Positions 25,687 through 34,240 of a DNA stretch of 47,673 nt are shown here, in pieces. The stretch is from NCBI GenBank assembly GCA_949045875.1, contig CARPYP010000013.1, positions 1-47,673 of the forward strand, given 5' to 3'. The notes under the pieces are model-generated. The model was not told the DNA's origin. It searched no databases and saw nothing but the letters and a program-made list of their open reading frames with translations. Within the stretch, counting starts at the first letter, position 1, and each line of letters begins with the position of its first letter. The DNA comes from an uncultured Clostridia bacterium (GTDB taxonomy: Bacteria > Bacillota > Clostridia > TANB77 > CAG-508). A program made the translations under genes and the position numbers.

Positions 25687-25820
25687 ATTATTCTTCTTGC
25701 ACATACATTTTTCCTAGTAAAATTTACTTCGTAAATTTTTCACGGTATTTCTATTATGTGCAATCTTTATAAATTAGCATTGCTAATTTATTATTCTTCT
25801 TGCACATACATAGAAATACC
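25687..25820 (-). repeat. Duplicated and inverted 3' end of the NlpC gene
   Basis: A 22-bp sequence at 25790-25811, inside the last codons of the NlpC gene, is repeated exactly at 25687-25708. In between, 25744-25763 is a near-perfect inverted copy (19 of 21) of 25800-25820. The coding end therefore forms one arm of a long hairpin that probably acts as terminator, with the stop codon in the loop. Two smaller hairpins lie inside it. Confidence 0.65.
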
Positions 25821-27078
25821 CATCGCCGTCTACATTTGAGATTATGACTCCTTTTCGTGAGTTTGCAGCATGTATGAATTTTCCTCCTCCAATGTATATT
25901 CCTGCATGTGAGATTTTTTTACTTCCTTTTGATCCTGAGAAACATATTATATCTCCTGGCTGTAAATTTCCTTTACTTACTCCAACACCATTTCCTGCTT
26001 GACTGCTACTTGAACGTGATAAAGAATAACCAAAATGTTTATAGACATATTGTGTAAATCCTGAACAGTCAAATCCAGATGGACTGTTTCCTCCATGTAT
26101 ATATCTATATCCTAAATATTTTTTAGCATATGATACTATTTCTGAGGCGTTTGCATTTGCTGATACCGCTTCTGCTTTTGCAGGCAATGTTTCGGTTGTT
26201 GCTATTTCTGTTTCTTTTGTTGCTGTTTTTGTAGTTTTTGTTGGCGTTTTTGCTTTTCTACTTGCTGCACTTCTTGATGTCGTTTGAATTTTTGAGTCTG
26301 ATACATATTTTGTTCCAACATATCCTACATTGTCTTTATATTTTATTTTTATCCAACCATTATTTTCTTCTATGATTTCTACTTCTGCATTTTTTGATAG
26401 TGCTGAAATGACTTTTCCTGATAAATCTGGTTTTTCTCTAAAATTTACTGAGTTTGTATTAATATACCCAATTTTATTTTTTGCTCCAGTGTCTTTTAAT
26501 TTTTCTGTTCTTACCCATCCTTCTAAATTTTCTGAAGTTACATAAGACCATCCATTTAGTTCTGTTGCAATTTTAACAGTTACATCATTTTCTAATATAC
26601 TAATTGTGTTAGAATTTATTAATGGTATTTTATATATTTTTTCGCCCTTGTTTATCATTTTAGTAGTACTTTCTTCTACGTTTTCTTTCGTACCTTCTTC
26701 TTCTGAAGGAATATTTTTGTCTTCCTCTGGTTGCTTTTTATTCTCTTCGTCTGAAGTTTTGTTATCTTCACTAGGATTTGCTGGTGGTGTTTTTATTTCT
26801 TCATTTACTTTTATATAGTCTCCACTTACATAACCTTCGTATGTGTTGTTTGTTTTTGAGTCTATATATTTTACTTTATACCAACCATTTTCAGTACGTT
26901 CTAATATTTCAACTTTTTCATCTATTGAAAGTAACGTTATTATAGATGAATCTGTTGAATTGCTTTTTCTTAGTCTTAACGTATCTGTACTAACAATTCC
27001 TGTTGTCGCAAAACTATATACTGCTATACAACATATAATTAAGCCACAAAGTAAAGAAATTATTATACGCTTTTTCAA
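25783..27078 (-). CDS. SH3-NlpC/P60 cell-wall endopeptidase
   Basis: A 431-residue secreted peptidoglycan hydrolase. The signal peptide is MKKRIIISLLCGLIICCIAV, ending near SFA. SH3b-like domains lie at about residues 28-92, 140-195 and 205-268, with a Glu-rich linker (about 95-135) between the first two and a Thr/Ala/Lys-rich linker (about 268-310) after the third. The C-terminal NlpC/P60 domain has C338 in FDCSGFTQYVYKHFG, H391 in SHAGIYIGGGKF and a third polar residue, H403. It should cut D-Glu-diaminopimelate bonds in the stem peptide. Monocistronic by position. Confidence 0.92.
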   Translation of the reverse strand: MKKRIIISLLCGLIICCIAVYSFATTGIVSTDTLRLRKSNSTDSSIITLLSIDEKVEILERTENGWYKVKYIDSKTNNTYEGYVSGDYIKVNEEIKTPPANPSEDNKTSDEENKKQPEEDKNIPSEEEGTKENVEESTTKMINKGEKIYKIPLINSNTISILENDVTVKIATELNGWSYVTSENLEGWVRTEKLKDTGAKNKIGYINTNSVNFREKPDLSGKVISALSKNAEVEIIEENNGWIKIKYKDNVGYVGTKYVSDSKIQTTSRSAASRKAKTPTKTTKTATKETEIATTETLPAKAEAVSANANASEIVSYAKKYLGYRYIHGGNSPSGFDCSGFTQYVYKHFGYSLSRSSSSQAGNGVGVSKGNLQPGDIICFSGSKGSKKISHAGIYIGGGKFIHAANSRKGVIISNVDGDGYFYVCARRIIN

Positions 27079-27188
27079 TATATCACCCCTAAAATTTTAT
27101 CACGCACATAGTATTATACTCTTTTTATTTTTATTTGTCAAATTTTGGACGAAATTATTGCTCTGCGTTTAGAACTGTGAATTGTAAC

Positions 27189-27237
27189 AAAATGTGAAAT
27201 AAAATTAATAAAATTCCATAAAAATGTTTCACATTTT
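27189..27237 (+). promoter_or_regulatory. Dyad and promoter region of the Fic gene
   Basis: AAAATGTGAAAT and GTTTCACATTTT form an inverted repeat about 25 bp apart. A TATAAT follows near 27251 and TTCACA lies 16 bp before it. The dyad overlaps the -35 and so could be a repressor site, perhaps for autoregulation. Confidence 0.35.
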
Positions 27238-27310
27238 TGATTCCTGTTGTATAATATAAATGTTAAACAAGATTTCATAAAAATATTTCATATTTTAAAG
27301 GAGGTATATC

Positions 27311-28243
27311 ATGGAAGAAAAAATTGAAATTATGAATCTTCTTGAAAATAAACAATTACTTGAACATGCTTTACAATCGCTTGCTTACGGTTCAGTTGAA
27401 ATAAGAGTAAACGGTTCAAATAGATATATATATGTACATTATAGAGAAGACGGAGTTGCTTTAACTAAATATGTTGGAGAATATTCAGACGATTTATATA
27501 ATTTAGTATTAAATAATAGTATTAAAGCCAAAGAATTAAAAAAACAAATAAGAGAAATAAACAAAAAATTAAAACAATTAAATTATACAGAAGAAGAACT
27601 TTCTGAGAAGGTAGAACAAAATATAGACTTTGTCAAAAGACATTTAGTAGATACAATTTATAAACAAGCAATACTAGAAGGAGTTGTAACTACATTTGCA
27701 GATACAGAAAGCATTATTGAAGGTGGAAAAGTAAATAATATGAAATCAGATGATATTATGAAAATAGTAAATCTAAAACATGCTTGGGAATTTATATTAA
27801 ATAAAAATGTTGTATTAAGTGATACAAATTTTATTTTATTATGTGAAATAAATAAAATGGTAGAAGAAGGTTTTTACTATTCAGCAGGTAAAGTTAGAAA
27901 TGTTCCTGTAACTATAGGAGGAACAACATGGAAACCAGATTTACCTATTGAGAGTGTAATAAAAGAAGAATTGGATGAAATATTTAATAACAAAATGGAT
28001 GATGTGGATAGAGCTATAGAACTTTTACTATATACAATGAAAAAACAAGTATTTATAGATGGAAATAAAAGAACATCAGTAATTTTTAGTAATCATTATT
28101 TAATCTCAAAAGGAAAAGGAATCATAGCAATCCCAGCAGAATTAACAGAAGAATTTAAAGATTTACTTATTCCTTATTATGAAGGAAAAGATGAAAAAGA
28201 AATAAAGAAATTTATAAAAGAAAAATGTTATATAAGCATATAA
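27311..28243 (+). CDS. Fic-fold protein with a changed active site
   Basis: A 310-residue protein with a Fic/DOC fold. The active loop at residues 246-257 reads QVFIDGNKRTSV, where the family consensus is HxFxDGNxRxxR. The catalytic His is Gln and the last Arg is Val, while the phosphate-binding DGNxR is kept. An N-terminal inhibitory-helix-like ESIIEG lies at 133-138. Residues 30-60 form an unusual beta-rich start and 70-110 a helical segment. Without the His, ordinary AMP transfer is unlikely; deAMPylation, another transfer or binding without catalysis is possible. It is one of few plus-strand genes, with its own AAAGGAGG. Confidence 0.85.
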   Translation: MEEKIEIMNLLENKQLLEHALQSLAYGSVEIRVNGSNRYIYVHYREDGVALTKYVGEYSDDLYNLVLNNSIKAKELKKQIREINKKLKQLNYTEEELSEKVEQNIDFVKRHLVDTIYKQAILEGVVTTFADTESIIEGGKVNNMKSDDIMKIVNLKHAWEFILNKNVVLSDTNFILLCEINKMVEEGFYYSAGKVRNVPVTIGGTTWKPDLPIESVIKEELDEIFNNKMDDVDRAIELLLYTMKKQVFIDGNKRTSVIFSNHYLISKGKGIIAIPAELTEEFKDLLIPYYEGKDEKEIKKFIKEKCYISI

Positions 28244-28395
28244 AAAGAAAGTATGAGACTATTCGTAAAAGTTGTGTAAATTGGATTTCCTTCCGATTGA
28301 TAACAGAATTTTAATAACTAAATTTTCCTACTAAAGTTTATATTAACACGAAATTATAGGGGTATTTCATAAAATATTATAAACTTCCATTTTTT

Positions 28396-28433
28396 AGAAA
28401 AGAGAACTGTCTTTCCTGACTGTTCCCTTTTCT
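28396..28433. terminator. Bidirectional terminator after fic and the glucan synthase 3' end
   Basis: AAAAGAGAACTGTC / GACTGTTCCCTTTT with 12 of 14 pairs, flanked by T or A runs on both sides. It lies between the convergent fic gene and the displaced 3' end of the GH94 gene. Confidence 0.65.
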
Positions 28434-28441
28434 ATTTTTTA

Positions 28442-28914
28442 TTACATTAAAACCTCTATTTCATATATTTGCCCATCTGCTACTAGTTTTATTTCTTTTT
28501 CTTCTTTTCCGTTTACATATATTTTTTCTACGCCTGTGTTTTTTCCGTTTAGGTTTTTTACTTTGATATTGTATATGGTTTTTTTATATTTATATTGTAT
28601 ACTGTATTCTTTCCATTCACTTGGTATACATGGTTCTATTTTTATTTTTCCTTCTTCTATTTTTAGTCCTAGTATATATTCTATTCCTGCTCTATAATAC
28701 CAACTTGATGATCCTGTATACCATGTCCATCCTCCTCGTCCTAATAGGTCTGTTCCTCCATATACATCTGCTGCTATTACATATGGCTCTACTTTGTATT
28801 TGTTTGCTTCGTCTTTTGTTTTTGCATGTTCTATTGGATTTATCATCCTGTAATATTCATATGCTTTGTTTCCAAACCCTAATTGCGCTTCTGCAATTAT
28901 TGCCCATATTGCTG
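28442..28914 (-). pseudogene. Displaced 3' end of the cyclic glucan synthase gene
   Basis: Open from the 12-mer at 28915-28926 down to the stop at 28442, encoding the last 157 residues of a GH94 protein. It begins AAIWAIIAEAQLGFGNKAYE, then the family signatures YGGTDLLGRGGWTWYTG and SSWYYRAGIEYILGLKI, and a beta-sandwich tail. It has no ribosome-binding site and is the missing tail of the gene at 34558-42171, with the mobile element between. The piece is undamaged and would restore a normal C-terminus if joined. Confidence 0.93.
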
Positions 28915-28926
28915 CATGTGTGTATT
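28915..28926. other. Attachment-site copy, recombinase side
   Basis: CATGTGTGTATT, identical to 34572-34583. On the minus strand it reads AATACACACATG and encodes part of the conserved GH94 motif QYTH. The identical core is probably where recombination took place. The true crossover dinucleotide cannot be fixed from one site. Confidence 0.75.
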
Positions 28927-28950
28927 ATCGTTATGACCATTTTTTCTTTT

Positions 28951-29074
28951 AAATTTGCAAGATAATTGCATTTGGCGTTGTTGTTCTTCAAAAGAAAATC
29001 CTCGACGTACTTTCGTACGTTTGCGGTGTTTCTTTCCCGAACGCATAGTCAAATAACAATTCTTTTGCAAATTT
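28951..29074. repeat. 124-bp palindromic repeat, copy 2
   Basis: The ends AAATTTGCAAGATAATTG and CAATTCTTTTGCAAATTT pair over 15 of 18 positions, and the centre has ACGTAC-TTTC-GTACGT. It is homologous along its length to the khpA-rpsP repeat at 13338-13441, in inverted orientation. It lies between the attachment core and the recombinase gene. An open frame reads through it but is not a gene. Confidence 0.7.
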
Positions 29075-29104
29075 AACTCTATGCTAGTTTTATTTAACAC
29101 CTTT

Positions 29105-30743
29105 TTAAACTGCTTTTCTCTCATATTCTTTTTTAGCACATATAAATTTTTCTAAATTATTATTAACTTCTTGTAATGGTTTAAAATTGAAATAGATATC
29201 AACTTGCTTGTCGCTATGAATTTCAATTTTTTCTATAAATTCTCTAATTATTTCTTTTTTTGGTTTCTCCATATTAAGAAATTCTTCTATCAAATTATCT
29301 AATCTACTTTCACTTTTTGTCTTATCACTTTCTCCTGATAGCTCTTGTTCAAGCTCTTTGATGTTTTGTTCATATCCTCTAACCAATTCTTTTATTCTAT
29401 TGGCATTTTTCATATATTCCTCAAGTGTTATAATTCCTGCCAGTCTATCATCATACATTACTTCCAACTTTCTAGTTTCATTGTCTATTGCTTGTTTAAA
29501 AGATTCTATTTGCTTTTTTATATCAAATTCTTTGCATTGTTTTGTTTTAGTTTGTTTTGCAATTTCTTCTAGTTTTTTCGTATTGGTATATTCTTTGCAA
29601 ACTTCTCTTAAAACTTCTAACATTTGTTCTTCAAAAACTTGATAATTAAAATTGTGTGGTGAACATACATCAAATTTTCCAAACCTTCCATATCTTTGAC
29701 ATCTACCATAGATATTTCCGTTTTTATCTGGACTTCTTATTCCAATATATCCTTTACAATCGCCACAGCGAAGTAAGCCTTTGAATAAGTAATCATTCTT
29801 GACGGCCCTTGAGCCTTTAGTTGCTTGAATTACTTTTTTTGCTCTTTCAAAATCTTCTTTACTTATAATAGCTTCATGCATATTTTCTACTTTTATCCAA
29901 TCTTCTTCTGGTAAATCTATAAATTTTTTAGATTTAAAACTTACTTTCTTTCTTTTTCCTTGTATAACTGTTCCTGTATAAATTTCATTTGAAAGAATAA
30001 ATCTTACTGTAGATTGTTGCCATAGTCCATAAGTTAAAGACTTTGTTCCCCTTTTTCTCTTGTTATAATCTGATGGAATTGGAATCTTCTTTTTACTTAA
30101 ATAATCTGCTATTTGCATTGTACCAAAACCTGCTAAATATTTTTCATATATTAGTTTTACAACATTTGCTGCTTCTTCATCAATGGCTAAATGGTATTTA
30201 TTTTCTGGATCTTTTTTATAGCCGAAAAGGCGCTGTTCCTAAATATTCTCCAAGATTTCTTTTTGATTGTAATACACTATTTATTTTCTTTGATGTGTCT
30301 TTTGCATACATTTCATTTAATATTGATTTAAATGGTGCTATATCATTGTTTGATGTATCATAAGCAGTATCTATATTGTCTAATATTGCAACAAACCTTA
30401 CTTCATGTTCTGGAAAATATGTTTCAATGTATAATCCTGATTGCACATAATTTCTACCTAGTCTTGATAAGTCTTTCGTTACTACCATATTGATTTTACC
30501 TGCTTCAATATCTGCTATCATTCTATTAAATGCAGGTCTATCAAAACTTGTACCACTTACACCATCATCAACATATTCTGATATAAAGTTTAGTTTGTTT
30601 TCTTTTAAGTACTCCATTAGCAAAGTTCTTTGGTTTCCAATACTTTCACTTTCTTGATATTTTTCTTTTTCTTCATCTTCTCTTGAAAGCCTTATATATA
30701 TGCCTACTTTATAATCAATATTATTCATTATTGCAAGCTTCAT
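29105..30743 (-). CDS. Large serine recombinase, needs a +1 frameshift
   Basis: A 545-residue site-specific recombinase once one base is skipped. N-terminal catalytic domain: VGIYIRLSRED with the nucleophile Ser, and DLSRLGRN. Then the recombinase domain (GYKKDPENKYHLAIDEEAA, KSLTYGLWQQSTVRFILSNE), a Zn ribbon (LLRCGDCKGYIG with later Cys) and a coiled coil near the C-terminus. The first frame stops at 30216 after GTAPFRL; the second covers 29105-30215 and beyond. The shift is at TTT-CGG (30222-30227) and gives GTAPFGYKKD, the family reading. The start is the ATG at 30743, behind GGAGGT. Confidence 0.88.
30219..30230 (-). other. +1 frameshift site TTT-CGG in the recombinase
   Basis: Minus-strand GCG CCT TTT CGG CTA TAA. 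Moving Phe from TTT to TTC gives Phe-Gly-Tyr-Lys, the expected sequence. Without the shift the frame ends at the second codon after CGG. It has the same bases and frame relation as the comEC site. Confidence 0.65.
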
Positions 30744-30826
30744 TTTACCTCCTCTTATGCTATTTAAAGAAACGGAACTAATATTTTCTAAGCTCATACT
30801 GAGCTCAAGAAAATCTAAGTTTCGCA

Positions 30827-30868
30827 TAAGTTATCTGTAACGTTCGTTCCTCACTAACAGCTAACTTA
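30827..30868. repeat. Element hairpin repeat, copy 1
   Basis: TAAGTTATCTGTAA ... TAACAGCTAACTTA forms a stem of about 12 pairs. It resembles the two hairpins near the other end of the element. Just beyond it, 30877-30891 is an exact 15-bp inverted copy of 34463-34477. Confidence 0.6.
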
Positions 30869-30935
30869 AATGAGATAATATTGATACTCTTGACTTTGAT
30901 TATATCATATTATCTCTTTTAATGCTATTTATATT

Positions 30936-31076
30936 TCAAATTTTATTTTTACAATAATTTCCAAAAGCTCTTTCGATGACTTTTTCTAACTTTTCTCCTT
31001 TTTCATTAAATATAATATTTATTTTAAAATTGTTTTTCTTTTTATACTCCCTTTTCTCTGCTTTCTTTTCTTGCAT
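30936..31076 (-). CDS. 46-residue basic protein upstream of the recombinase
   Basis: A short ORF in the same direction as the recombinase, with AAGGAG 8 bp before the ATG. The product is Lys- and Glu-rich (MQEKKAEKREYKKKNNFKIN then a short amphipathic helix ERAFGNYCK). Small basic ORFs in this position are common upstream of clostridial serine recombinases and may be directionality factors, but that role is only an analogy. An AGTAAC-TTTTTG-GTTACT dyad (31129-31146) lies upstream. Confidence 0.5.
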   Translation of the reverse strand: MQEKKAEKREYKKKNNFKINIIFNEKGEKLEKVIERAFGNYCKNKI

Positions 31077-31128
31077 AGTCCCCACTCCTTTACTTGTAAT
31101 TATTTCCATTCTGCCATATTTTTATTCC

Positions 31129-31146
31129 AGTAACTTTTTGGTTACT
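31129..31146. promoter_or_regulatory. Dyad upstream of the recombinase operon
   Basis: AGTAAC-TTTTTG-GTTACT, 6-bp arms, 53 bp before the start of the small ORF. Possible operator. Confidence 0.35.
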
Positions 31147-31202
31147 ATACTATGCCTTTCTCATTTTTGATTAAAATGGGTACATAAAAGAAAAAAGGGT
31201 AG

Positions 31203-31234
31203 AAAAAAAGAAGATATTTGTTTATAATATCTTC
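31203..31234 (-). terminator. Terminator after the DUF1186/SEC-C gene
   Basis: On the minus strand GAAGATAT-TATAAACAA-ATATCTTC followed by TTTTTTT. It separates the cargo genes from the recombinase operon. Confidence 0.8.
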
Positions 31235-31295
31235 TACCATTTCTAATCCTTCTATTACTTTTTCTAGTTCACCATAAAATTTATTCCTTAATTTC

Positions 31296-32852
31296 TCATT
31301 CTTCTATACCAATTTTTGCAGCATATATTTTAATATTTTCTTTATCATTTAACTTTTTATAAATAGCCCATAAGCGTTCTAAAATAGCCTCTACTTCTTC
31401 TATTCCTTCAATGTGTTCTGCTCTTAATAATATTTCTTTTGCCTTTTCTAAATTATAATGTTTGTTATCTCTTTTATCAAGATACCAATCTGCCATTTCT
31501 ATATATCCCCATACCCAATCTGGTTTTACCTTTAAATAGTCTTCAATTATTTTTGTTGCTTTTTCTTCATTACCTAATCTAAATTCAGTATTTGCTTTTT
31601 CTCTGATTGCCCTTTTTCTCCAATATAATTCGTTTTCATTATCTAAGTCAAATATATCTTCTATGGTATTCCATAATTCAAGTCTTTCATATAATTTGTC
31701 TTCTTCATTACTCATTGCTAATAAATCTTCATAGGTTTGAATCCAATTCAATAAGCTATCATACCCATTATATTTTTCATCATATTCACTTATACTTTTT
31801 ATATTATTAGTTTTGCATATATCTTGAACATCAAACCATGCTATTCTTAATAAATGACTTCCTTTTTTGTTTTCTTCTCTTTTTAAATACCATTCTGCTT
31901 TGCAAACAAATTCATCTATTGAATTAAGCTTTTCTAAATTGTCATTATTATTTTTATTAATACAACATTTCTTGTACTTTTTTCCACTTCCACAATAGCA
32001 TAAATCATTTCTACCTATATCCATTTTGACATCAATATAATTATCTTCTCTTTTTTGAATTATATACTGGCACACTTTATAATCATCCGAATTTTCAAAT
32101 TCTTTATCTTCTATATATCTAAAACATTGCCATTCTTCCATTATTCCAACAGTATCATAAATATATTCATAAAGTGGTTTAAATGGATATATATTTTTAT
32201 TTATTTTACTATCGTCTTTTAATATATTTTTTAAATCTTCTCTTTCTTCTTCGTTTGCAATTATATACATTACTTTATCAATATCTTCTGCTAACTCTGT
32301 TAACTTTAAGTAACATACCTCATCAATTATTTCTTCATATAAATATGAATTATCCATTTCATCTTTTTCGTGTAATAATTTTTTTAGATAATTTACTAAA
32401 AAAATTCTATCCTTTACACCATAAAGATATAATATTGCGAAAGTTTGTAATGTACTACATCTAACAAATTCATTTATTTGATTGTTTTCAATTATATTAA
32501 ATAATGCCTTATCATCTCCATTATATGTACTTGCAAGTAATCTTGGTACATATCCTGGGTAATCATCTCCTATTATATAATCTATTATTTCTTCGTCTTT
32601 ATTTAATAAATCTATTAAATATGGAAATGCTTTTTGCTCTCTAAATTCTGCCAATAGAAAATATGCATAAATATATCCAAAGAACTCATCTTCTTCATAA
32701 TAAATTTCATCTAAATTATTTTTTGTATATTCCAGCATTTCAATTAGCTTTGGTGTTATCTCTTCTTTATGTTTTATTGCTTGTTTTAATGCTTCTTTCG
32801 GCAAGTTTTCTGTATAATATTTTAATTGTTCAATAATTTCATTTATTTTCAT
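31296..32852 (-). CDS. DUF1186-like protein with a SEC-C zinc motif
   Basis: A 518-residue cytoplasmic protein. Residues 1-230 are helical repeats rich in Leu and acidic residues, resembling DUF1186. A SEC-C motif with its Cys cluster, RNDLCYCGSGKKYKKCC, lies near residues 280-300. The rest is TPR-like helices (YERLELWNTIEDIFDL, EEKATKIIEDYLKV). SEC-C motifs bind zinc and are found on SecA and on many phage- or element-borne proteins. It is the central cargo gene, 40 bp downstream of the ATPase gene and likely co-transcribed. Function unknown; a defence or toxin-partner role is inference. Confidence 0.75.
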   Translation of the reverse strand: MKINEIIEQLKYYTENLPKEALKQAIKHKEEITPKLIEMLEYTKNNLDEIYYEEDEFFGYIYAYFLLAEFREQKAFPYLIDLLNKDEEIIDYIIGDDYPGYVPRLLASTYNGDDKALFNIIENNQINEFVRCSTLQTFAILYLYGVKDRIFLVNYLKKLLHEKDEMDNSYLYEEIIDEVCYLKLTELAEDIDKVMYIIANEEEREDLKNILKDDSKINKNIYPFKPLYEYIYDTVGIMEEWQCFRYIEDKEFENSDDYKVCQYIIQKREDNYIDVKMDIGRNDLCYCGSGKKYKKCCINKNNNDNLEKLNSIDEFVCKAEWYLKREENKKGSHLLRIAWFDVQDICKTNNIKSISEYDEKYNGYDSLLNWIQTYEDLLAMSNEEDKLYERLELWNTIEDIFDLDNENELYWRKRAIREKANTEFRLGNEEKATKIIEDYLKVKPDWVWGYIEMADWYLDKRDNKHYNLEKAKEILLRAEHIEGIEEVEAILERLWAIYKKLNDKENIKIYAAKIGIEE

Positions 32853-32892
32853 ATATTTTGCTCCTTTTTATTTTATTAATTTATATCTCATT

Positions 32893-34185
32893 CTATGGTT
32901 TTAGTGCTGTAATTGGTACAATATAAATACCTGTTTCTGGATCTCTTACCACTGCTGAACATTTTCCAACTATAATACACATAAATGAAGGCTTTTTTAT
33001 CATATTATCATAAAAATTTAATAAACTTTTCTTTGCCTCATCAACTTGATTAAATCCTAGTTTTATTTCTACTGCTGCATATTCTCCATCTGAAAACTCT
33101 AAAATTGAATCCACTTCTAGTCCAGTAACATTGTCTCTAAAATGGTATAAATGTCCGTCTAAATAGTCCATATATATTCTTAAATCTCTTTCTACTAATG
33201 CTTCAAACATAAAGCCAAATGTATTTAAATCTTTTAAAAGTTTTTCTGGTGTTAATCCTAAGCAAGCACATGATAATGACGGATCTGTAAGATGTCTTTT
33301 AGGAGATTTTCCAACTCTGTTAGGAGAACGATAATTTTCTCCATATGCCTCTTGATTTTCAATTAAATGTAATCTATCTAATACATCTAAATAGTCCATT
33401 ACCGTATCTCTACTAGATAAAAGTTCTGTACCATTTTCATATTCTTCTATATCTTTTATTATTGTTTTTTTTCCTACAATTGATGCTTCATTTCTTGATA
33501 GTGATTTTAACAACATTCTCATTTTATCTTTATCTCTTCTTTTTTCTGTTCCTTCATTCATGTCTATATTCAAAATTGAATCAATATATGATTTTGGAAT
33601 GAGACCAATCTTGTTTTCACTAACATTTATATTAGCTGGCCACCCTCCTCTTATTAAGAGTTTAGCTAATTGCAATATCTCTACACTGCCAGTATTAATT
33701 GTTTCCTGTGTATTATTAAGCATTTTTGTTAAAGAAGCTTCTCCTGATGAATCTCCTGATTCATATAAACTCATAGTATACATATTAAGTCTTCCAATTC
33801 TACCTGCTCCTGAATGATGTACTTTTTCTTTCATTATTTTATCTGGTAATGTTGTAGAACCTGTTATAATAAAATTTCCCTTTTTTGTGGTTTTATCACA
33901 TTCGCGCCTAACTGCATCCCATATCGTTGGAACTAAATGCCATTCATCAATTAATTGTGGTTTCTTTTCTATATCCTTATTAAAAATTGATTTTACATCT
34001 AATTTTGCCATTTCTCTTACATCATCATCATCCATATAAACTTCACTCTTAGAAAGTCTTAACGATGTCCACGTTTTACCACACCATTTTGGTCCTTCTA
34101 TACTTACAGCTCCAAACACTGATAAATAATCCTCTAACTTTTTTTCAATTAATCTTTTTCTATATTCTTTTTCATCAATTGCCAT
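32893..34185 (-). CDS. AAA ATPase of the DUF4143 type
   Basis: A 430-residue protein of the COG1373 kind. The Walker A GPKWCGKT is at residues 31-38, an acidic Walker B-like VYMDDDD follows, and the sensor region IITGSTTLPDK is present. After a winged-helix-like part (MDYLDVLDRLHLIENQ) comes the DUF4143 domain with VDSILEFSDGEYAAVEIKLG, a nuclease-like D...E-x-K pattern. The start is the ATG at 34185, 6 bp after AGAGGTG; the frame opens at 34194 with GTG. It is the first cargo gene, with its own promoter. Cellular function of these proteins is not settled. Confidence 0.85.
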   Translation of the reverse strand: MAIDEKEYRKRLIEKKLEDYLSVFGAVSIEGPKWCGKTWTSLRLSKSEVYMDDDDVREMAKLDVKSIFNKDIEKKPQLIDEWHLVPTIWDAVRRECDKTTKKGNFIITGSTTLPDKIMKEKVHHSGAGRIGRLNMYTMSLYESGDSSGEASLTKMLNNTQETINTGSVEILQLAKLLIRGGWPANINVSENKIGLIPKSYIDSILNIDMNEGTEKRRDKDKMRMLLKSLSRNEASIVGKKTIIKDIEEYENGTELLSSRDTVMDYLDVLDRLHLIENQEAYGENYRSPNRVGKSPKRHLTDPSLSCACLGLTPEKLLKDLNTFGFMFEALVERDLRIYMDYLDGHLYHFRDNVTGLEVDSILEFSDGEYAAVEIKLGFNQVDEAKKSLLNFYDNMIKKPSFMCIIVGKCSAVVRDPETGIYIVPITALKP

Positions 34186-34204
34186 TTCAATCACCTCTTC
34201 ATTA

Positions 34205-34233
34205 AATATAGCATTTTTTCAACAAATGGTCAA
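34205..34233 (-). promoter_or_regulatory. Promoter of the element cargo genes
   Basis: On the minus strand TTGACC (34228-34233), a 17-bp spacer, then TATATT (34205-34210), about 20 bp before the ATPase start. Near-consensus. Confidence 0.75.
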
Positions 34234-34240
34234 TATGTAA

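Noticed and set aside
28897..29139. 80-codon open frame on the minus strand across the element end
   Set aside because: It reads through the palindromic repeat and the attachment core, overlaps the recombinase end, lacks a ribosome-binding site and has repeat-like composition.
30744..30827. 28-residue N-terminal extension of the recombinase
   Set aside because: GGAGGT is placed for the ATG at 30743, and the family sequence starts soon after it.
31180..31290. Open frame downstream of the SEC-C gene with a peptide-like reading
   Set aside because: No start codon or ribosome-binding site, and it runs through the terminator at 31203-31234.
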